A stretch of 11,952 bases of DNA from Bacteroidota bacterium (GTDB lineage: Bacteria; Bacteroidota; Bacteroidia; Flavobacteriales; Flavobacteriaceae): NCBI GenBank assembly GCA_024278565.1, contig JAJRSY010000036.1, positions 1 to 11,952 on the forward strand, in the 5' to 3' direction. Within the stretch, counting starts at the first letter, position 1, and every line of letters starts with the position of its first letter. Shown here one piece after another: positions 7,681 to 11,952 of the stretch. The position numbers and the translations under genes were made by a program. The notes under the pieces are model-generated. The model made no database searches. It was given only the letters and a program-made list of their open reading frames with translations, and was not told the DNA's origin.

Positions 7681-7887
7681 ATTATGGAATGTGGTGTGGT
7701 TTTTATCAAAGAACCCCTGTAGACCTGTAAATTGGGAAGTGTCAAATGACGTTTGTAGCTTTTTGGATGAGTTGAAAAATTGATTTCCAAACATGAATAT
7801 TCACGTTAAGCACAGGAACGTTACCGCCAAGGCTGTCAGCCCCAGACTGATGACCCTTGAAGAAAAATAAATTATAAATATAAATAC
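7681..7887. other. 207-bp gap between the two lipoprotein genes
   Basis: No open frame with coding character, no clear intrinsic terminator and no convincing TAnnTTTG box were found. Short inverted sequences such as ACGTT...AACGT around 7803-7821 and GGCT-GTC-AGCC around 7833-7844 are too small to call. The 30 bp before the second gene are almost pure A/T, as is usual at flavobacterial gene starts. Whether the two genes share a transcript is unclear. Confidence 0.5.
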
Positions 7888-8364
7888 ATGAAAGCTAAAC
7901 TTTTATTAAAGACAATTATTATATTGTGCACGGTCATTGCTTTTAACTCTTGTAGCAATGACGAGAGTGGCAATGATGATAAAATCACCAGTGCGGATAT
8001 GGCCGAAATAAAGGCCTTTGTCGGGTCGGGCCAATGGAAAATAACCTATTATGTTGATTCCGGTAAGGAAGGGACCATTGATTATGATGGTTATAGTTTC
8101 ACTTTTAATACAGATGGCACTTTGAGCTCTACCAATGGTAGTGCCACTGTCTCTGGAACTTGGTCCCTTACAGGATCGAGCCATAGTGATAAGAGTAGTG
8201 ACGATGACGATATTGATTTCAATATTTTTTTCACAACACCAGACCTATTTGAGACATTGGAAGATGATTGGGATATTAAGCAATATACAAGTTCAAGAAT
8301 TGAATTGATCGATGATATCGACGATCATAACAATGCGGATTATTTGACCTTCGAAAAAATTTGA
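7888..8364 (+). CDS. small lipocalin-like lipoprotein, unknown function
   Basis: A 158-residue predicted lipoprotein. Start MKAKLLLKTIIILCTVIAF leads to a lipobox FNSC with lipidated Cys22, followed by an SNDESGNDD linker, whose Ser/Asn/Asp content is typical of exported Bacteroidota lipoproteins. The body contains GQWKITYYVDSGKEGTIDY, then DGYSFTFNTDGTLSS and VSGTWSLTG. This beta-strand and turn pattern (W-x-[IV] start, F-x-F-x-x-DGT turn, GxWS strand) is that of lipocalin-like lipoprotein domains. An Asp-rich loop SSDDDDIDF (103-111) precedes strands ending in YLTFEKI. It resembles the C-terminal region of the upstream lipoprotein, so the two may bind similar small ligands or share a partner (inference). 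The gene is followed immediately by a strong terminator. Confidence 0.82.
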   Translation: MKAKLLLKTIIILCTVIAFNSCSNDESGNDDKITSADMAEIKAFVGSGQWKITYYVDSGKEGTIDYDGYSFTFNTDGTLSSTNGSATVSGTWSLTGSSHSDKSSDDDDIDFNIFFTTPDLFETLEDDWDIKQYTSSRIELIDDIDDHNNADYLTFEKI

Positions 8365-8392
8365 TCCCTTTTTTTTTCCACATTTTTGAAAG

Positions 8393-8424
8393 AGCATCCA
8401 TCGTTAGATGGGTGCTTTTTTTTT
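8393..8424 (+). terminator. intrinsic terminator after the lipoprotein genes
   Basis: AGCATCCATC (8393-8402) pairs with GATGGGTGCT (8407-8416) over ten base pairs with one G-U, loop GTTA, and runs straight into a tract of nine T (8416-8424). It lies 28 bp after the stop codon of the small lipoprotein gene. This is a textbook Rho-independent terminator and separates the lipoprotein block from ffh. Confidence 0.9.
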
Positions 8425-8432
8425 GGATATTG

Positions 8433-8454
8433 GATTATGGTTATAACCATAATC
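8433..8454. repeat. perfect 22-bp palindrome
   Basis: GATTATGGTTA is followed directly by its reverse complement TAACCATAATC, with no loop and no mismatch. It starts 8 bp after the terminator's T tract and lies about 165 bp upstream of ffh. The full symmetry suits binding by a dimeric protein, or a recombination site, better than an RNA hairpin, because a hairpin would need unpaired loop bases. No function is known from sequence. Confidence 0.8.
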
Positions 8455-8508
8455 TTGCCTAGCGGTCTAAATCCCGTTATGTTCATCAGTTTCGAAGGTC
8501 AGCAGGTC

Positions 8509-8539
8509 GGCTCCCCTTCTCGGGAGGGGTTGGGGGAGG
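8509..8539. repeat. GC-rich REP-like inverted-repeat element
   Basis: A C-rich arm (GGCTCCCC, 8509-8516) is followed by CGGGAGGGG (8521-8529) and a further GGGGGAGG (8532-8539). CTCCC can pair with GGGAG, or CCCCT with AGGGG. The composition contrasts sharply with the AT-rich surroundings. It looks like the dispersed non-coding palindromic elements found between bacterial genes, but copy number in this genome cannot be judged from one window. Confidence 0.45.
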
Positions 8540-8587
8540 ACTTATTTTTTTTAAGGCCATACCCCTGTACTTTCCACAACTAATCGC

Positions 8588-8595
8588 TAAATTTG
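8588..8595 (+). promoter_or_regulatory. probable -7 promoter box of ffh
   Basis: TAAATTTG is an exact match to the Bacteroidota TAnnTTTG consensus and ends 25 bp before the ffh ATG. No strong -33 TTTG is seen at the usual spacing. An imperfect inverted repeat, GCTTTTCTTCAAAAGAAAGC (8595-8614), would fall at the transcript start, in the leader of ffh. Confidence 0.45.
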
Positions 8596-8620
8596 CTTTT
8601 CTTCAAAAGAAAGCAAGCCG

Positions 8621-9958
8621 ATGTTCGATAATTTAAGTGAAAAATTAGATAAGGCCCTTCATGTTCTCAAAGGGCACGGGCAGATTACCGAAATCAACGT
8701 TGCCGAGACCACCAAAGAAGTGCGTCGGGCTTTGTTAGATGCCGATGTCAATTTCAAGATAGCCAAAGAGTTTACCAATAGGGTGCGTGAAAAGGCTTTG
8801 GGCCAGAACGTATTGACTACCTTACAGCCGGGCCAATTGATGGTCAAGATCGTAAAAGATGAACTTACCCAGCTCATGGGGGGCGATAGTGAGGGCATCA
8901 ATCTTTCAGGAAACCCTTCGATTATATTGATGTCAGGTTTGCAAGGGTCAGGTAAGACCACTTTTTCGGGCAAGTTGGCAAATTTTCTAAAGACAAAAAA
9001 GAAAAAGAACCCTTTGTTGGTTGCCTGTGATGTATACCGTCCGGCAGCGATTGACCAGTTACAGGTAGTGGGCGAACAGATTGGTGTTGAGGTCTATTCA
9101 GATCGTGACAACAACGACCCCGTAGCCATTTCGCAAGCAGGTATTGCCCATGCGAAGGCGAACGGGCACGATGTGGTCATTATCGATACGGCAGGTCGTT
9201 TGGCGGTCGATGAAAAGATGATGGGCGAGATATCGAACATTCATAAGGCCATACAGCCACAAGAGACCCTTTTTGTGGTCGATTCAATGACGGGCCAAGA
9301 TGCAGTGAACACTGCAAAGGCATTTAACGATATCTTGAATTTTGATGGGGTAGTGCTGACAAAGCTCGATGGTGATACCCGGGGAGGTGCCGCCATTTCG
9401 ATTAAATCGGTCGTAGACAAGCCCATAAAATTTATTGGAACGGGAGAGAAGATGGAGGCCATTGATGTCTTTCACCCCTCGCGAATGGCCGACCGTATTT
9501 TGGGTATGGGCGATGTAATTTCATTGGTAGAGAGGGCTCAAGATCAGTTCGATGAGGAAGAGGCCCGAAAGATCCAAAAGAAAATCGCCAAGAACAAGTT
9601 TGGTTTTGATGATTTTCTATCACAGATACAGCAGATAAAAAAAATGGGGGATATTAAAGACCTCATGGGCATGATCCCCGGTATGGGAAAAGCACTAAAG
9701 GGAATGGATATCGATGATGATGCCTTTAAACATATTGAGGCCATGATACATTCAATGACCCCTGACGAACGATCTAACCCGGCAAAATTGAATGCCAGCC
9801 GAAAAAAACGCATCGCAAAAGGCAGTGGTCGTGAGGTGCAGGAGGTAAACCAGCTTTTAAAGCAGTTTGACCAAATGGGCAAGATGATGAAAATGATGCA
9901 AGGTGGTGGTGGCAAAAGAATGATGCAGATGATGGGGGGAATGAAGGGGATGAAGTAA
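8621..9958 (+). CDS. ffh: signal recognition particle GTPase Ffh (SRP54)
   Basis: Cytoplasmic SRP protein that binds signal sequences of nascent membrane proteins and, with 4.5S RNA and the receptor FtsY, docks ribosomes at the Sec/YidC machinery. The 445-residue product has the complete layout. The N domain (about 1-90) contains TTKEVRRALLDADVNFKIAKEF. The G domain has the P-loop GLQGSGKTT (106-114), DTAGR (189-193), TKLDGDTRGG (247-256) and GTGEK. The Met-rich M domain begins around residue 325 with FGFDDFLSQIQQIKKMGDI, continues with IPGM and SGREVQEVNQLLKQF, and ends in a run of Met, Gly and Lys. ATG 8621 begins the conserved MFDNLSEKLDKAL. The 4.5S RNA gene is not in the window. folD follows 80 bp downstream in the same direction. 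Confidence 0.99.
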   Translation: MFDNLSEKLDKALHVLKGHGQITEINVAETTKEVRRALLDADVNFKIAKEFTNRVREKALGQNVLTTLQPGQLMVKIVKDELTQLMGGDSEGINLSGNPSIILMSGLQGSGKTTFSGKLANFLKTKKKKNPLLVACDVYRPAAIDQLQVVGEQIGVEVYSDRDNNDPVAISQAGIAHAKANGHDVVIIDTAGRLAVDEKMMGEISNIHKAIQPQETLFVVDSMTGQDAVNTAKAFNDILNFDGVVLTKLDGDTRGGAAISIKSVVDKPIKFIGTGEKMEAIDVFHPSRMADRILGMGDVISLVERAQDQFDEEEARKIQKKIAKNKFGFDDFLSQIQQIKKMGDIKDLMGMIPGMGKALKGMDIDDDAFKHIEAMIHSMTPDERSNPAKLNASRKKRIAKGSGREVQEVNQLLKQFDQMGKMMKMMQGGGGKRMMQMMGGMKGMK

Positions 9959-10038
9959 ACCTTTTCACTCTAAATCAGTATGGGGCTTTACGAGTGAATT
10001 TGTTACTTTTTAAAGACGAAAGACAAAAGACATGGCAT

Positions 10039-10923
10039 ATGAAAATTCTTGATGGTAAGAAGGTATCGAACCAAATAAAAGAGGAAATCACCGTTGAGGT
10101 CTCCAAAATGAAGGAAAGAGGCGAAAAGGTGCCACATCTTGCCGCGGTTCTCGTTGGTAACGATGGTGCCAGTCTGACCTATGTGGGCAGTAAGGTACGT
10201 TCTTGCAAGCGGGTGGGTTTTGATTCGACCTTGGTTCAAATGCCAAATACCACTTCTGAACAAGAACTGTTAAAGAAGATAGAGGAGTTGAACCAGAACG
10301 ATGATATTGACGGTTTTATAGTGCAGCTTCCCCTGCCTGAACAAATCAATACGCAAAAGGTATTGATGGCCGTTGATCCTGATAAGGACGTTGATGGTTT
10401 TCACCCCACCAACTTCGGAAAAATGGCTTTGGATATGAGCACTTTTATTCCCGCCACACCCTTCGGAATTTTGGAGCTTTTGGAGCGCTATAAGGTAGAG
10501 ACCCAAGGCAAACATACCGTGGTAATCGGTAGAAGCCATATTGTAGGTCGCCCCATGAGCATATTAATGGGTAGAAAAGGGTGGCCGGGGAATTCAACCG
10601 TAACCTTGACCCACAGCCGTACCAAGAACATCACCCAGATCACCTCACAGGCAGATATTATCATTTCGGCATTGGGCGTGCCTAACTTTCTAAAGGCTGA
10701 AATGGTTAAAGATGATGTCGTGATTATCGATGTTGGTATCACAAGGGTGCCTGATGAAACCAAAGAAAAAGGGTACTATATAACCGGCGATGTCGATTTT
10801 GGGAATGTCAGTAAAAAAGCATCTTTTATTACGCCAGTACCTGGGGGGGTTGGCCCTATGACCATTGCAATGCTATTAAAGAATACGTTACTGGCACGAG
10901 AACGGCACAGAAGTAGAAAGTAA
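10039..10923 (+). CDS. folD: bifunctional methylenetetrahydrofolate dehydrogenase / methenyltetrahydrofolate cyclohydrolase
   Basis: Cytoplasmic one-carbon enzyme that interconverts 5,10-methylene-, 5,10-methenyl- and 10-formyl-tetrahydrofolate with NADP(+), feeding purine and formyl-Met synthesis. The 294-residue product has all family marks: catalytic Y48 and K52 in YVGSK, DGFIVQLPLP (91-100), KDVDGFHP (116-123), TPFGILELL (140-148), the NADP-site GRSHIVGRP (164-172) and TPVPGGVGPMT (265-275). The frame extends upstream to position 9994, but ATG 10039 begins the conserved MKILDGKKVS and is chosen. The stop is followed by 133 bp before the M13 peptidase gene. The same strand and short gap after ffh suggest possible co-transcription, with no obvious terminator between them. 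Confidence 0.98.
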   Translation: MKILDGKKVSNQIKEEITVEVSKMKERGEKVPHLAAVLVGNDGASLTYVGSKVRSCKRVGFDSTLVQMPNTTSEQELLKKIEELNQNDDIDGFIVQLPLPEQINTQKVLMAVDPDKDVDGFHPTNFGKMALDMSTFIPATPFGILELLERYKVETQGKHTVVIGRSHIVGRPMSILMGRKGWPGNSTVTLTHSRTKNITQITSQADIIISALGVPNFLKAEMVKDDVVIIDVGITRVPDETKEKGYYITGDVDFGNVSKKASFITPVPGGVGPMTIAMLLKNTLLARERHRSRK

Positions 10924-11056
10924 ACATTTCGGCAGTAGTTCTGCTGTTTAGGGCTTTATACAAGACCCAGCATACCTTTTCCAAAAATTAACATGGTTAG
11001 TGTAACAATCACAGAAACCTATAGTCTAATGAAAAAGAACCTATAAACACATTAAT

Positions 11057-11952
11057 ATGAAAATAAGTACTCAAGTAAAACTACAATTTTTGACCACGCT
11101 TTTTTTGGTAGGGGCGTACCATGCCGCTGCCCAAGAAGATGTTTCGGTAACCGTTGAAAAACAACTCTCCTCTGGTGTTATCAAAGAAAACATGGATCTT
11201 TCGGTAAACCCTGGAGACAATTTCACCGAATACGTAAATGGCAATTGGATGAAAACCAACGAAATTCCTGATGACAAGTCGTCTTACGGTATTGGTATGA
11301 TTTTGCACGAAGAGTCAGAAGATAAGGTAAAGGCCATCATAGAAGAATCGGCTTCGGGTGATTTCGCCAATGGGTCTGATGAGCAAAAAGTGGGCGACCT
11401 TTATGCTTCTTATATGAACATGGAGAAAAGAAACGCAATAGGCCTAGCACCCTTAAAAGCTGAATTCGAAAAAATAGATACCCTAAAGAATCATAGTGAA
11501 TTAGCGCAGTATTTTGCTTATGCGAACAAGAACAATATCAGTGTTCCGTTTGCTCTTTTTGTATACCAAGATTTAAAAAACCCTGAGATTTATACGGTGT
11601 ATTTATGGCAAAGTGGTCTTGGTCTTCCTGATAGGGAATATTATTTAAAGACCGATGAACGTTCTGAAGAGATCAAGGCCAAATACGTGGCACATATTGG
11701 TAAAATGTTTGATTTGGCCGGTCTACCCGATGGGGCAACTGCTGCTACCACCGTTATGGCTTTGGAAACCACCTTGGCCCAAAAACACCTTGAAAAAGAA
11801 AAGACCCGTGATTTGGTCAGCCTGTACAATATGTTGAATGTGGTCGATTTGCGCACGGTAATGCCCCGACTTTAATTGGAGCGGCTATTTAAAGGAAGCC
11901 GGACTCGACAAGCAAGAAAAACTGGGCGTGCTTATGATCGATTATAGCAAGG
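11057..11952 (+). pseudogene. M13-family metallopeptidase (PepO/neprilysin-like), frameshifted and cut by window end
   Basis: The first ~270 residues are of an exported zinc endopeptidase. A signal peptide (about 1-25, ending AAAQ) is followed by the M13 N-terminal domain: MDLSVNPGDNFTEYVNGNW, then IPDDKSSYG, WQSGLGLPDREYYL and LEKEKTRDLVSLYN. The annotated frame ends at TAA 11873-11875 after VMPRL. If one C is removed from the CCCC run at 11864-11867, the reading becomes MPDFNWSGYLKEAG and stays open to the window end, exactly what M13 proteins show here. The gene is therefore complete in design but carries a +1 frameshift, either a real mutation or a base-calling error. The HExxH zinc site and the rest of a usual ~670-700-residue protein lie outside the window, so activity cannot be assessed. 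Confidence 0.9.

Noticed and set aside
8300..8332. Near-palindrome around GATCGATGATATCGACGATC in the small lipoprotein gene
   Set aside because: It lies in codons for an Ile/Asp-rich run, whose repeated GAT/ATC codons produce such symmetry by themselves.
8386..8583. Rightward open frame between the lipoprotein block and ffh
   Set aside because: It runs through the terminator, the palindrome and the GC-rich repeat and has no protein-like composition.
9994..10038. Extended folD start at 9994
   Set aside because: The added 15 residues are not part of the FolD family; MKILDGKKVS at 10039 is the conserved start.
10924..10975. Possible terminator after folD (GCAG-TAGTT-CTGC and GGGCTT...AAGACCC)
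   Set aside because: Stems are short or mismatched and no T tract follows; not strong enough to call.

Overview
The window reads as chromosomal DNA of a marine-type flavobacterium (Bacteroidota, Flavobacteriia). The evidence is the FecI/FecR/TonB-receptor trio with STN and carboxypeptidase-regulatory-like domains, the two acidic lipocalin-like lipoproteins, AT-rich gene starts without a clear Shine-Dalgarno sequence, and at least one good match to the Bacteroidota -7 promoter box (TAnnTTTG). No RNA gene, CRISPR array or prophage was found.

Left edge (1-543): a 3'-truncated remnant of an IS4-like DDE transposase runs rightward off the window edge. It meets, tail to tail, a leftward YjbR/MmcQ-family gene that has lost its last ~20-25 family residues at the same point (about 165-178). 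This looks like an old insertion or recombination scar. Then 544-2367 holds argS (arginyl-tRNA synthetase), rightward, converging on the next cluster with only 17 bp between stop codons.

Middle (2385-6532, leftward): a cell-surface signalling cassette in transcription order: ECF sigma factor (TTG start), a spacer with a near-perfect direct repeat, a FecR-like anti-sigma factor with one membrane segment, and a TonB-dependent outer-membrane receptor with an N-terminal STN signalling domain, whose start overlaps the end of fecR. By analogy with FecI-FecR-FecA, ligand binding by the receptor would be relayed through FecR to free the sigma factor. The ligand cannot be read from the window.

Right of centre (6622-8424, rightward, divergent from the sigma gene): two acidic lipoproteins of unknown function. 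The first has four copies of a short repeat and three stretches each bracketed by cysteines. The second resembles the C-terminal part of the first. A strong intrinsic terminator ends this block. It is followed by a perfect 22-bp palindrome and a GC-rich inverted-repeat element.

Right end (8621-11952, rightward): housekeeping genes ffh (SRP GTPase) and folD (methylene-THF dehydrogenase/cyclohydrolase), then the 5' part of an exported M13 (PepO/neprilysin-type) metallopeptidase. One extra C in a CCCC run breaks its frame; past that point the other frame resumes a typical M13 sequence up to the window end.

Most of the window is ordinary core genome. The items deserving a second look are the IS/mmcQ scar, the M13 frameshift, the repeat-built lipoprotein, and the small intergenic repeats and palindrome. 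I do not see convincing evidence for a wholly new system.
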